From: Nitriliruptorales bacterium
Lineage (GTDB): Bacteria > Actinomycetota > Nitriliruptoria > Euzebyales > Egibacteraceae
NCBI GenBank assembly: GCA_007119305.1
Contig: SKPY01000432.1
Coordinates: 1-19,741 of the forward strand
Direction: 5' to 3'
Length of the DNA stretch: 19,741 nucleotides
In this document: in pieces, positions 1 to 7,671 of the stretch
Numbering within the stretch: the stretch's first letter is position 1
How the letters are laid out: each line of letters begins with the position of its first letter
Made by a program: the position numbers and the translations under genes
The notes under the pieces: model-generated
What the model saw: the letters and a program-made list of their open reading frames with translations, nothing else
What the model was told of the DNA's origin: nothing
The model's database searches: none

Positions 1-1080
1 ACCGCCGACGCCCTCGGGCTGCCGGCCCCGCGGCCGTTCGCCGCAGAGGTGAGCCGTACGCCGACGGCGATCGGCGGGGTCCCGGGCCACCTCTACGCCC
101 CCCGCCGGGGCGGCCCCCCGGTGCTGCTCCTGCCGGGCGCGACCCGGGCCGGTCTCGCTGACGAGCGGGTCGTGCAGGTGGCGCGAGCCTATGCACGAGC
201 CGGTCGCACGCTGTTCGTGCCCGCGCTCGAGCTGTACGAGCGGCGCTTCGCGACCGACGACCTCGAGCGGATCGTGCGCGCGGCCGTGGCGTTGTCGGAG
301 CGGCCACGCGCAGGCGGACGCGTGAGCCTCGTGGGTTTCAGCTACGGCGGCTCGTTCGGGCTCGTCGCCGCCGCGGACCCCCGCCTCGAGGGCCGGCTGA
401 CGCATGTCGGCGTCTTCGGCGCCTACCACGACCTCGTGGGCGTCGTGCAGGCGCTGAGCACCGGGGTCTCGCTCGTCGACGGACAGGCCATCCCCTGGGA
501 CGTCCACCCCCTCGCCATCGAGTTCCTGCACTTCTACGCCCTCGAGCTGGCTGCCCCCGACTCAGTCGCGCCCCTGCGCGAGGCCCTCGCCGGTGCGCGC
601 GACCCGCACAGCCTGCCGCCTGACGCCCGCGCGATCCACGCGTTCGTCACCAACGACGATCCCGGACAGACGTATGCCCTCGCGGCACGCCTGCCTGCGC
701 AGGTGCGGGAGCGGCTCGCGCGCTTCTCACCCGCGTCGGTCGCGGATCGGCTCACGGTGCCCGTCGTCGCGCTGCACTCGACCGACGACCCGGCGGTGCC
801 CTACGCCGAGGCGCTGCGGCTCGAGCGCGACCTCGACCGCGTCCGCCTGCACACGGTGGAGCTGTTCCGCCACGTCGACTTCCGGGCGCGCGACCCCGAG
901 GCTGGCCTTGGGCTTGCCCGCGACGTCGCGCGCACCTGGCACTTCGCCTACCACCTGCTGCGCCCGCAGGAGCGTGCGTTCAGCGCGTTCACCGGCTGGG
1001 GAGGGCGGGAGGTGAGCGCTCAGCCCTCGGGCGCGGACTCCTCGAGCTCGAGACCCCGTGTCTCGGGCAGCAGGACGTAG
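1..1080 (+). CDS. alpha/beta hydrolase, dienelactone-hydrolase-like (5' truncated by window edge)
   Basis: This is a predicted cytosolic serine hydrolase of the alpha/beta fold; its substrate cannot be told. Seen in the sequence: the nucleophile elbow G-F-S-Y-G-G (bases about 340-360), a candidate catalytic aspartate in HSTDDPAVPY and a candidate histidine in FRHVDFRA, in the expected order. A GTG at 49 could start the frame, but it has no ribosome binding site at a proper distance. The frame is open back to base 1 and reads as plausible protein (ADALGLPAPRPF), so the true start probably lies outside the window. The 3' end runs 61 bases into the convergent MFS gene. The last 30 or so residues are Ser/Arg-rich and probably unstructured, so they look like read-out of the neighbour's strand. 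The fold is certain; the physiological role is unknown. Confidence 0.8.
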   Translation, partial: TADALGLPAPRPFAAEVSRTPTAIGGVPGHLYAPRRGGPPVLLLPGATRAGLADERVVQVARAYARAGRTLFVPALELYERRFATDDLERIVRAAVALSERPRAGGRVSLVGFSYGGSFGLVAAADPRLEGRLTHVGVFGAYHDLVGVVQALSTGVSLVDGQAIPWDVHPLAIEFLHFYALELAAPDSVAPLREALAGARDPHSLPPDARAIHAFVTNDDPGQTYALAARLPAQVRERLARFSPASVADRLTVPVVALHSTDDPAVPYAEALRLERDLDRVRLHTVELFRHVDFRARDPEAGLGLARDVARTWHFAYHLLRPQERAFSAFTGWGGREVSAQPSGADSSSSRPRVSGSRT

Positions 1081-2264
1081 AGGGCGGCGAGTGCGGCCAC
1101 CGGCAGGAACAGGATTTGGGCTGCGGGCCCGAAGCCGGCCGCGCTGTCCGCGAGCCACCCGAAGGCCGCAAGGCCCGTGACGGAACCGAGCACGCCGACG
1201 GCCGCCAGCCAACCGGCGGCCGTCGCCCGCACCGACGTCGGGAAGATCTCGGTGTCGAGCGCTCCGCCCGAGGGCGTGTACGCCGCGCCGGCCATGATCG
1301 TCGCGAGATAGCCGGCGGCGAAGACGGCGAACGCTCCGCTGTAGGCGGCCGCGCCCGCCAGGCTGAGGGCCACCATCGCGAACCCGGCGGTCTTGCGCCG
1401 GCCGAACCGATCCGCACCGAAACGTCCGAGGAGCAGGCCCAGCAGCCCGACCGGCGCCGCGCTGGCGACGAGCAGCGCCATGTGCATCGGTGAGGCGCCG
1501 AGCACCCGCTCCCCGTAGACGAACACGTAGGTCCAGGCCGGCCCCAGCACCAGGCCTGCCCCAGCTGTCAGCGTGCACACGAGGGCCAGGTTGCGCACGT
1601 GACGGCGCGGCACGGCGCCCAGGCGGCGACGCTCGCCGGCACCGCCTGCGAAGCGCGGGGTCTCCTCGACGTGGCGAGCCGCGAGCGGCAGCACCGCGAG
1701 CAGCACGAGCGCGAGCGCGAGGATCCCACGGAAGCCGACCAACCCGTCGAGCAGTCCGCGCACGATGGAGACCGCGCCCGACCCGACCGCGTAGGCACCG
1801 CCGATCAGCGCGATCGCCTTGGCCCGGTCCGCGCTGCCCGTCTCCTCGGCCGCCACGACCACGGCGACCGCGTTCGTCGCTGTGAGCAGCGGGCGGGCGA
1901 CCGCGATGATCGCGACGAACCACCACCAGCCGGGCGCCAGCCCTCCAACGCCGGTCACCGCGAGCCCTACAGCCGCGCATCCGACCAGCACCCGCCGGCG
2001 CCCAAGCCGGTCGGCGAGCCCCGCAGCCGGCAGGCTCGCGAGCGACGCAAGGCGGATGAGCGCCAGGCCGATGCCGAGCCGGGTGGTGGCCATGCCGACG
2101 TCGACGGCGAAGTCTCCGTTGGGGTCCTCGCCGAACGCTGCGCTGACGTCCCCGAGCACCGCGGTCACCGCGTACGCGGCGAACCCCGCGCTCAACGCGA
2201 GCGCAGCCGCGCTGACGACCTGGCGGTCACGCCAGGTGTGCAGTCCGGCGGCCTTGCGCGGCAC
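1020..2264 (-). CDS. MFS transporter, metabolite:H+ symporter type
   Basis: Twelve-helix secondary transporter in the cytoplasmic membrane, 414 aa. It has the MFS motif A twice, ADRLGRRR near residue 85 after TM2 and GADRFGRRK near residue 283 in the second half. A sugar/metabolite-porter style DTEIFPTSVRA lies near residue 337 and LPETRGLELEE at the C terminus. Together these point to the major facilitator group that carries sugars, organic acids or aromatic acids; the substrate is not predictable. I chose the GTG at 2264 because GAAGGAG lies 8 bases upstream. A longer frame back to 2390 adds only Gly/Ala-rich residues with no binding site. It lies downstream of the molybdopterin oxidoreductase on the same strand, but a 145-base gap with hairpins separates them and it has its own possible -10 box. 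Confidence 0.85.
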   Translation of the reverse strand: MPRKAAGLHTWRDRQVVSAAALALSAGFAAYAVTAVLGDVSAAFGEDPNGDFAVDVGMATTRLGIGLALIRLASLASLPAAGLADRLGRRRVLVGCAAVGLAVTGVGGLAPGWWWFVAIIAVARPLLTATNAVAVVVAAEETGSADRAKAIALIGGAYAVGSGAVSIVRGLLDGLVGFRGILALALVLLAVLPLAARHVEETPRFAGGAGERRRLGAVPRRHVRNLALVCTLTAGAGLVLGPAWTYVFVYGERVLGASPMHMALLVASAAPVGLLGLLLGRFGADRFGRRKTAGFAMVALSLAGAAAYSGAFAVFAAGYLATIMAGAAYTPSGGALDTEIFPTSVRATAAGWLAAVGVLGSVTGLAAFGWLADSAAGFGPAAQILFLPVAALAALYVLLPETRGLELEESAPEG

Positions 2265-2288
2265 GGCGTCGTCTCCTTCTTCGTGACC

Positions 2289-2294
2289 ACCGTA
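2289..2294 (-). promoter_or_regulatory. possible -10 box for the MFS gene
   Basis: Minus-strand TACGGT fits the actinobacterial TANNNT pattern and would start a transcript near 2282, giving a leader of about 18 bases that contains the GAAGGAG binding site. There is no convincing -35 element, so this is a weak call. Confidence 0.3.
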
Positions 2295-2344
2295 GGTCCG
2301 AGCGGCCAGCGGAGACCAGTGGCCGCCCGCGCCCGCTGCCCCAC

Positions 2345-2395
2345 CGGTGCAGGCCGCGCCACCCGGACCGGCTGCACCGACCCGCCCCATGCGGG
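2345..2395 (-). terminator. two inverted repeats downstream of the molybdopterin oxidoreductase
   Basis: In the 145-base gap after the oxidoreductase stop there are two stem-forming dyads. CCCGC (2381-2385) pairs with GCGGG (2391-2395). CGGTGCAG (2345-2352) pairs perfectly with CTGCACCG (2372-2379) and can be extended by three pairs past a bulged G. There is no T-run, so this would be an actinobacterial-type GC hairpin terminator or a processing site rather than a classic intrinsic terminator. Confidence 0.4.
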
Positions 2396-2409
2396 GTTCA
2401 CCGCGCTGC

Positions 2410-4632
2410 TCAGCCAGCCGGTGCGACCTCCACCGCGATGCCGTTCAGCACCGCGTTGCCCGACAGGGGATCGACCGCCCCGGGGGTGAGCAGGTTGCTG
2501 TTGACGCCCGGGCTGCGGGCCGCCACCGTGAGGCGGGTGCCGTCGCCGTCGTGCCCCCAGCCGTGCGGGAGGCTCACCACGCCGGGCCGGATCGCGTCGG
2601 TCACCTCGACGTCGACCTCGACCTTGCCCGCCGCCGACGTGGCGGTCGCGCGCCCGCTGTCGCGCAGGCCGAGGCGTGCGGCGTCGTGGGGGTGCACGTG
2701 CAGCGTGCAGCGGTTCGCGCCCCCGACCAGGGGGGCGAGGTTGTGCATCCATGAGTTGTTGCTGCGCAGCTGTCGTCGACCGACCAGCACGAGCCCGTCG
2801 TCCCAGGGCTCGTCGAGTGCGGCGCGCAGCCGCGGCACGTCGTCGAGGATCGGTGCCGGGGCGAGCTCGACGCGCCCGCTGGCGGTGCGCAGCAGGCCGG
2901 GCAGCCGGGATTCCAGCGGGCCGAGGTCGATGCCGTGCGGTGCGGCCTCGAGCGCGTCGAGCGTGAGCCCGTCGTCACCGTCCGGGCCCGCACCGTAGGG
3001 GCCCGCGCGCAGCAGGAAGTCCAGGAGCCGCTCAGCACCGCGGCGTGGGGCCAGCGCGGCCAGCACCGCGGCCGGGTCGTGCCCGGCGTACGGCGAGCCG
3101 TCGGTGCGCACCTCCCGCTCGATCAGCGCGCTGGCGATGGCGTCCTCGACCGCCCCCAGGTGGGCCTCGGCGCCCTGGCCCGCGGCGATCGCCGTGAGGC
3201 GCAGCATGATCTCCCACTCCGAGGCGAGCCCCTCCGGCAGCGGCAGCGTCGGCGGCGTCCAGCGGGCGACGTTGCGGACCGCCAGCTGGGTGAACGCGAG
3301 GTCGTAGTGCCCGCTGTGCAGCGGCGAGGGGGGCGGCAGGACGACATGGGCGTGCCGGGTGGTCTCGTTCAGGTAGGGGTCGACACTGATGAGCACCTCG
3401 GCGTCGGCCAGCGCGCGCGCGAGCGCGCCCGCGTTCGGCGCGGACAGCGCCGGGTTGCCCGCGATGGTGATCAGGGCGGCGATGCCGCCCCCGGCGAGCT
3501 CGTCGGCGAGGCACGCGACCGGCAGCTCGCCGAGGACCTCCGGCATGCCGCGGACGCTCGAATGCCAGCGACCCAGCTGTGTCGCGCGGCCGGGCTTGCC
3601 GCTCGCGCGGGCGTTGCGCTGTCCGGCGGGGGCCAGGGGGAACAACGCCCCACCGGGCTCGTCGAGGTTGCCCGTGACGGCGTTGAGCACGTCCACGAGC
3701 CAGCTTGCGAGCGTGCCGAAGCGCGCAGCATGCGTGCCGATGCGCCCGTACACGCAGGCGCGCTCGGCGTCCGCGAGGTCGCGGGCCACCGCGGCGGTGG
3801 TGGCCGCGGCGACGCCGGTGGCGGGGGCCACCCGCTCGGGGGTGAAGGGCGCGACGGCGCGTTCCACCTCGGCGAACCCCTCGGTGGCAGCGCCGAGACG
3901 TCCGAGGTCTGCGCGGCCTGCGCTGCAGAGCACGTTGACGAGGGCCGCAAGCCACAGGGCATCGGTGCCCGGGCGCATCTGCACATGGCGATCCGCCTTC
4001 GCGGCCGTCTCGCTGCGGCGCGGATCGGCCACCACGAGTCGGCCCCCCCGCTCCCGCAGCGCGCGCAGCCGGCCCGGCAGGTCGGGGGCGGTCCACAGGC
4101 TGCCGTTGGAGGCGAGCGGGTTGGCGCCGAGCATGAGCAGGTAGTCGGTCCGGTCGACGTCCGGCACCGGGATGGACAGCTTGTCACCGAACATCAGCGC
4201 CGCCGACACGTGCTTCGGCATCTGGTCCATCGTGCTCGCGGTGAACACCGCGCGGGTCCCGAGCATCCTGGTGAAGGCCGGCAGGAGCAGCTGGCCCGCC
4301 AGGGTGTGCACGTTGGGGTTGCCGGCATAGACGCCGATGCGGTCCCGGTCGCCGTCCAGCAGCGGGCCGAGCAGGCGCTCGACCGTGGCGAACGCCTCGT
4401 CCCAGCTGACCGCCGCGTGCGAACCGTCGGCTTGCCGCACGAGCGGTGCGGACAACCGGTCGGGATCGTGGTGGAGGTCGGCCAGCGCGACCCCCTTGGG
4501 GCACAGGTAGCCACGGCTGAACACGTCCCGGTCGTCGCCCCGCACGCGGGTCACCCGCTCGCCGTCCAGGGTGAGCGTGAGCCCGCAGGTGGCCTCGCAC
4601 AGCGGGCAGATGCGCAGCGCCGACGTCGCCAT
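2410..4632 (-). CDS. molybdopterin-dependent oxidoreductase (MopB superfamily, [4Fe-4S], bis-MGD)
   Basis: 740-aa enzyme of the DMSO-reductase/formate-dehydrogenase superfamily, expected to carry a molybdenum bis-MGD cofactor and one [4Fe-4S] cluster. The cluster ligands are visible as C9-x2-C12-x3-C16 and C44 in GYLCPKG, with the usual lysine (K46) after the last cysteine. The C-terminal pterin-binding domain shows RSNNSWMHN and the HVHPHDAARLGL stretch near residues 625-660. The region that normally gives the Mo ligand (about residues 130-145, ASTMDQMPKHVS) contains no cysteine or selenocysteine (no in-frame TGA), so it does not look like a formate dehydrogenase. It resembles, from memory, the uncharacterised mycobacterial Rv0197-like group. 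There is no Tat signal, so it is probably cytosolic. Start ATG has GGAAGGGAGG just upstream. No partner subunit genes are adjacent; the electron acceptor and substrate are unknown. Confidence 0.88.
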   Translation of the reverse strand: MATSALRICPLCEATCGLTLTLDGERVTRVRGDDRDVFSRGYLCPKGVALADLHHDPDRLSAPLVRQADGSHAAVSWDEAFATVERLLGPLLDGDRDRIGVYAGNPNVHTLAGQLLLPAFTRMLGTRAVFTASTMDQMPKHVSAALMFGDKLSIPVPDVDRTDYLLMLGANPLASNGSLWTAPDLPGRLRALRERGGRLVVADPRRSETAAKADRHVQMRPGTDALWLAALVNVLCSAGRADLGRLGAATEGFAEVERAVAPFTPERVAPATGVAAATTAAVARDLADAERACVYGRIGTHAARFGTLASWLVDVLNAVTGNLDEPGGALFPLAPAGQRNARASGKPGRATQLGRWHSSVRGMPEVLGELPVACLADELAGGGIAALITIAGNPALSAPNAGALARALADAEVLISVDPYLNETTRHAHVVLPPPSPLHSGHYDLAFTQLAVRNVARWTPPTLPLPEGLASEWEIMLRLTAIAAGQGAEAHLGAVEDAIASALIEREVRTDGSPYAGHDPAAVLAALAPRRGAERLLDFLLRAGPYGAGPDGDDGLTLDALEAAPHGIDLGPLESRLPGLLRTASGRVELAPAPILDDVPRLRAALDEPWDDGLVLVGRRQLRSNNSWMHNLAPLVGGANRCTLHVHPHDAARLGLRDSGRATATSAAGKVEVDVEVTDAIRPGVVSLPHGWGHDGDGTRLTVAARSPGVNSNLLTPGAVDPLSGNAVLNGIAVEVAPAG

Positions 4633-4657
4633 GGCGCCTCCCTTCCTCGAGGCCTGC

Positions 4658-4663
4658 AGCCTA
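4658..4663 (-). promoter_or_regulatory. possible -10 box for the molybdopterin oxidoreductase
   Basis: Minus-strand TAGGCT, 25 bases before the ATG, would give a leader of about 19 bases carrying the GGAAGGGAGG site. The same hexamer precedes the ThDP enzyme gene. No recognisable -35 element. Confidence 0.35.
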
Positions 4664-4712
4664 GTGGGTCGAAGCGGCGGACGGGGCGCGTGCGTGCCGC
4701 GTCGGCCGGCCC

Positions 4713-5813
4713 TCAGCGCTCCCGGGCCAGCTGCGCGTCGTCGACCGAGCGCGAGCCGAGCCAGCGGCGTGGGTCGACGGGCTGGTTCTCGATGCGCACC
4801 TCGAAGTGCAGGTGCGGCCCCGTCGACATCTCACCGCTGTTGCCCAGGCTGCCGATCTTCTCGCCGGCGCGGACCTGCTGACCACGGGTGACCGCCATCG
4901 CGTCGAGGTGGCTGTAGACCGTCGTCCAGCGGCCGGGGTGCTGGGGCTGCTCGCCGTGGTCGATGACGATGGCGTTGCCGAGGCCCGAGTGGTGGCGCAC
5001 CGCGACGACCTCGCCGGCTGCTGCCGCACGGATCGGCGTGCCCGGCAGGTTCGCGATGTCGATGCCGGGGTGCATGCGCCCGAAGTCGGGGATCGCCCGG
5101 AGCCCGTAGCCCGACGCCACCACGCCGTCGGCCGGCCACATGAACGGCGGCTCGGGGTGCGACTCCGGGGGGTTCGCGAGCGTGCGGACCTGCTCGAGGG
5201 CCAGGTGCGTCCGGCTCGCCTGCTCGATGCGGGACTCAACCTGTTGGGCCTGCTGTTCGGTCCGCGCGGCGAGCAGCACCGCCTGCCCGTGGCGGTCGCG
5301 CTCGTTCGAGGACCGGTCGAGCTCCTGGCGATGGTGCTCGTCGATGCGCTCCGCCCGCAGCTGCAACGACCGGTAGGTGTCGCGGTGGGCGACGACCTCG
5401 TCGGGCGTGGCGGTCGCCTGCGGCAGACCGTCGGACAGCCGCACGCTGGTGCGGTCCGCGGCGGCGTTGATCGCGGCGTCGTGGAACCTGCGCGCGGCGT
5501 GGTCGCGTGCCTCCGCGATGCGGCGGTGCTCCTCGGCGAGCTCGCGCGCGCTGCGCGACGCCTCGTGCCAGCGCTCGGTCGCCTGCTCGTGCGAGGCGAT
5601 CGCCGCGGCCAGCTCGAGGTTGGCGCGGTCGATGCTGGCGGTGTGCGTCGGCTCCGTGCTGATGATCGGCGTGGCCAGCGCGGCGGCGACCACGAGCGCG
5701 GCGAGCACCCACTCGACGCGCCGGCGCGTCCGGCCGGGGCGGCGCTGGGACTGGAGTGGGCGGCGCCGGTGGCGCCGCCCTGAGCTTCTGGGCGGCAGGT
5801 CGTCGATGTCCAT
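4713..5813 (-). CDS. membrane-anchored coiled-coil M23 family metallopeptidase
   Basis: Predicted cell-wall endopeptidase (or an amidase-activating EnvC-like factor) of 366 aa. Order of parts: a basic cytosolic N terminus rich in Arg (residues 10-32), one membrane segment about residues 34-52 (VEWVLAALVVAAALATPII), a Glu/Arg/Ala/Gln-rich helical coiled-coil region about 60-212, then the LytM/M23 domain from about 225 to 352. The zinc and catalytic residues are present: H248 and D252 in MHPGID, H302 in YSHLD, and H334/H336 in PHLHFEV, so it should be catalytically competent. I took ATG 5813. A GTG at 5870 would add 19 residues, and neither has a strong binding site. It lies 80 bases upstream of the oxidoreductase on the same strand and diverges from the ThDP enzyme. 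It probably cuts peptidoglycan cross-links during growth or division. Confidence 0.85.
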   Translation of the reverse strand: MDIDDLPPRSSGRRHRRRPLQSQRRPGRTRRRVEWVLAALVVAAALATPIISTEPTHTASIDRANLELAAAIASHEQATERWHEASRSARELAEEHRRIAEARDHAARRFHDAAINAAADRTSVRLSDGLPQATATPDEVVAHRDTYRSLQLRAERIDEHHRQELDRSSNERDRHGQAVLLAARTEQQAQQVESRIEQASRTHLALEQVRTLANPPESHPEPPFMWPADGVVASGYGLRAIPDFGRMHPGIDIANLPGTPIRAAAAGEVVAVRHHSGLGNAIVIDHGEQPQHPGRWTTVYSHLDAMAVTRGQQVRAGEKIGSLGNSGEMSTGPHLHFEVRIENQPVDPRRWLGSRSVDDAQLARER

Positions 5814-5972
5814 GGGGAGGCCGGGGGGGTCCTCGGGTCGGGGGCATGGGTGGGCTGTGGTCTGGCACACGTTCCCGGCGCCCGGCGCAGCTAACCCGGA
5901 CGGACGGACACCGCACTACCATGCCGCACCGGAGCCGTTACCGCAGGTTCGAGGCGGCGCACACCGATCGGC

Positions 5973-5978
5973 TAGGCT
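5973..5978 (+). promoter_or_regulatory. possible -10 box for the ThDP enzyme operon
   Basis: TAGGCT lies 31 bases before the ATG at 6009 and fits TANNNT. The best -35 candidate (TTCGAG at 5948-5953) has a long 19-base spacer. The rest of the 195-base divergent gap (5814-6008) shows only short tandem CGGA repeats near 5898 and nothing else clear. Confidence 0.3.
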
Positions 5979-6008
5979 CGCCCCGCAGCCAGTTCGAGGA
6001 GCGAAGGC

Positions 6009-7637
6009 ATGGGCGAGACGTCCAGCGGGCACCTTGCGGTCCGGGCGCTCAAGCGCGCGGGGGTCGAGCATCTGTTCACCCTGTCGGGCGGGCACATCTT
6101 CCCCCTCTACGACGGCTGCCGGCACGAGCAGGTCAGGCTCGTCGACACGCGTCACGAGCAGGCGGCGACGTTCGCCGCCGAGGGCCTCGCCAAGCTGACC
6201 CGCAGGCCGCAGGTGGCCGCCCTGACCGCCGGCCCGGGCGTCACGAACGCGGTCAGCGCCGTGGCGGGGGCGCGGTTCTCCGGCGCGCCGGTGCTGGCGC
6301 TCGGTGGCCGGGCACCCCAGTCCACCTGGGGGGCGGGCAGCCTCCAGGAGATCGACCACGTCGCCTTCATGGCACCGCTCACCAAGCACGCGGCGACGTC
6401 CGACGCTCCCGCCGACGTGGCCGGTGACGTGGCCACGGCGCTCAGGGCCGCCGCAAGCCCGCACCGGGGCCCGACGTTCGTCGACATCCCCCTGGACGTG
6501 ATCTACGCGCCCGCCCCCGAGGACAGCGTGCCAGCCTGGGCAGAGCCGCAGGCGGTGCGGCCCGACCCTGATCTCGTGGCTGCGGCCGCGGACGCCCTGA
6601 GCCGAGCCGAGCGTCCGGTCGTGGTCGCAGGGACCGACGTGTGGTTCGGCGCCGCGGAGCCGGCGCTGCGCGCGCTCGCCGAGAGTGCGCACGTGCCGGT
6701 GATCGCCAACGGGATGGGCCGCGGCTGCCTGCCGGCCGATCACGAGCTCGCGTTCTCCCGCGCCCGCGGCGCCGCGTTCAAGCGCGCCGATCTGGTCGTC
6801 GTCGTCGGCACGCCACTGGACTTCCGCCTCGGCTTCGGTCGCTTCGGCGAGGCCCGCGTGATCCACGTCGTCGACCATCCCGAGGCCTTGCCCGGCACCG
6901 GGCATCCGGCCGACGTTGCGCTCAGCGTCGCCGGCGACCTGGCGACGGTGCTCGAAGGCCTCGCCGCGGCCGGCGGACCGGGCGCGGCCCGCAAGGCCTG
7001 GGTGGCCGACCTGCGGGACACCGAGCAGGCCCGGCGCGCGCAGGAGACCGAGCTGCTCGAGGCGGGCGGGGAGCGGATCCATCCCGCCCGGGTCTACGGG
7101 GAGCTGCGGCGCATCCTCGAGCGCGACGCGGTCGTCATCGGCGACGGCGGTGACTTCGTCTCCTTCGCCGGCAAGTACATCGACAGCTACACCCCCGGCT
7201 GCTGGCTCGACCCCGGCCCCTACGGCTGTCTCGGCACGGGCATGGGCTACGCGATCGCAGGCCGGCTCGCACGCCCCGACGCGCAGGTGGTGACCCTGCT
7301 CGGCGACGGTGCAGCGGGGTTCGGGCTGATGGACGCCGAGACGCTCGCCCGCCACGACCTGCCGGTGGTCATGATCGTGGGCAACAACGGCATCTGGGCG
7401 CTGGAGAAGTTTCCGATGCGCGAGCTCTACGACGGCTGGGACTGCGCCGCGGACCTCCAGCCCGGCCTGCGCTACGACGAGGTCGTCGCCGCGCTGGGCG
7501 GGGCAGGCGAGACCGTCGAGCGGCCCGACGAGCTCGCGCCCGCCCTCGAGCGCGCCTTCGCCGCGGGGGTGCCCTACCTTGTGAACGTGCTGACCGATCC
7601 GAGCATCGCCTACCCGCGCAGCACGGCCCTCGCATGA
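6009..7637 (+). CDS. thiamine-diphosphate enzyme, acetolactate-synthase-like (mycobacterial IlvG type)
   Basis: 542-aa three-domain ThDP enzyme. The N-terminal PYR domain has the activating glutamate E50 in DTRHEQAATFAAEG. The central domain covers about residues 190-330. The C-terminal PP domain has the cofactor and Mg2+ motif from G432-D433-G434 to N459-N460. Several stretches (FTLSGGHIFPLYDGCR, GSLQEIDHV, PGCWLDPGPYGCLGTG, VNVLTDPSIAYPR) match, from memory, M. tuberculosis Rv1820, which is named IlvG. Authentic branched-chain acetolactate synthase activity is not established by that likeness, and no IlvN regulatory subunit gene lies nearby. The closest alternatives are 2-hydroxyacyl-CoA lyase or oxalyl-CoA decarboxylase-like enzymes. 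Start ATG has GAGGAG and AAGG upstream. It leads an apparent operon with two AtuA-family genes (34-base gap), which suggests a catabolic role involving acyl-CoA or 2-oxo acids. I leave the symbol blank because ilvG names a different enzyme in enterics. Confidence 0.85.
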   Translation: MGETSSGHLAVRALKRAGVEHLFTLSGGHIFPLYDGCRHEQVRLVDTRHEQAATFAAEGLAKLTRRPQVAALTAGPGVTNAVSAVAGARFSGAPVLALGGRAPQSTWGAGSLQEIDHVAFMAPLTKHAATSDAPADVAGDVATALRAAASPHRGPTFVDIPLDVIYAPAPEDSVPAWAEPQAVRPDPDLVAAAADALSRAERPVVVAGTDVWFGAAEPALRALAESAHVPVIANGMGRGCLPADHELAFSRARGAAFKRADLVVVVGTPLDFRLGFGRFGEARVIHVVDHPEALPGTGHPADVALSVAGDLATVLEGLAAAGGPGAARKAWVADLRDTEQARRAQETELLEAGGERIHPARVYGELRRILERDAVVIGDGGDFVSFAGKYIDSYTPGCWLDPGPYGCLGTGMGYAIAGRLARPDAQVVTLLGDGAAGFGLMDAETLARHDLPVVMIVGNNGIWALEKFPMRELYDGWDCAADLQPGLRYDEVVAALGGAGETVERPDELAPALERAFAAGVPYLVNVLTDPSIAYPRSTALA

Positions 7638-7671
7638 CCCGGCACGGCGGCAGCAGGCCCGGGCAGGCGTC

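Noticed and set aside
727..1980. Minus-strand frame of 417 codons overlapping both the hydrolase and the MFS gene
   Set aside because: It is Arg/Gly-rich shadow sequence. The MFS protein in another minus frame has clear membrane helices and both motif A copies.
2935..4881. Long plus-strand frame (648 codons) opposite the molybdopterin oxidoreductase
   Set aside because: It is an antisense shadow produced by high GC. It reads as Arg/Gly/His-rich sequence with no domain, while the minus strand carries a full enzyme with intact motifs.
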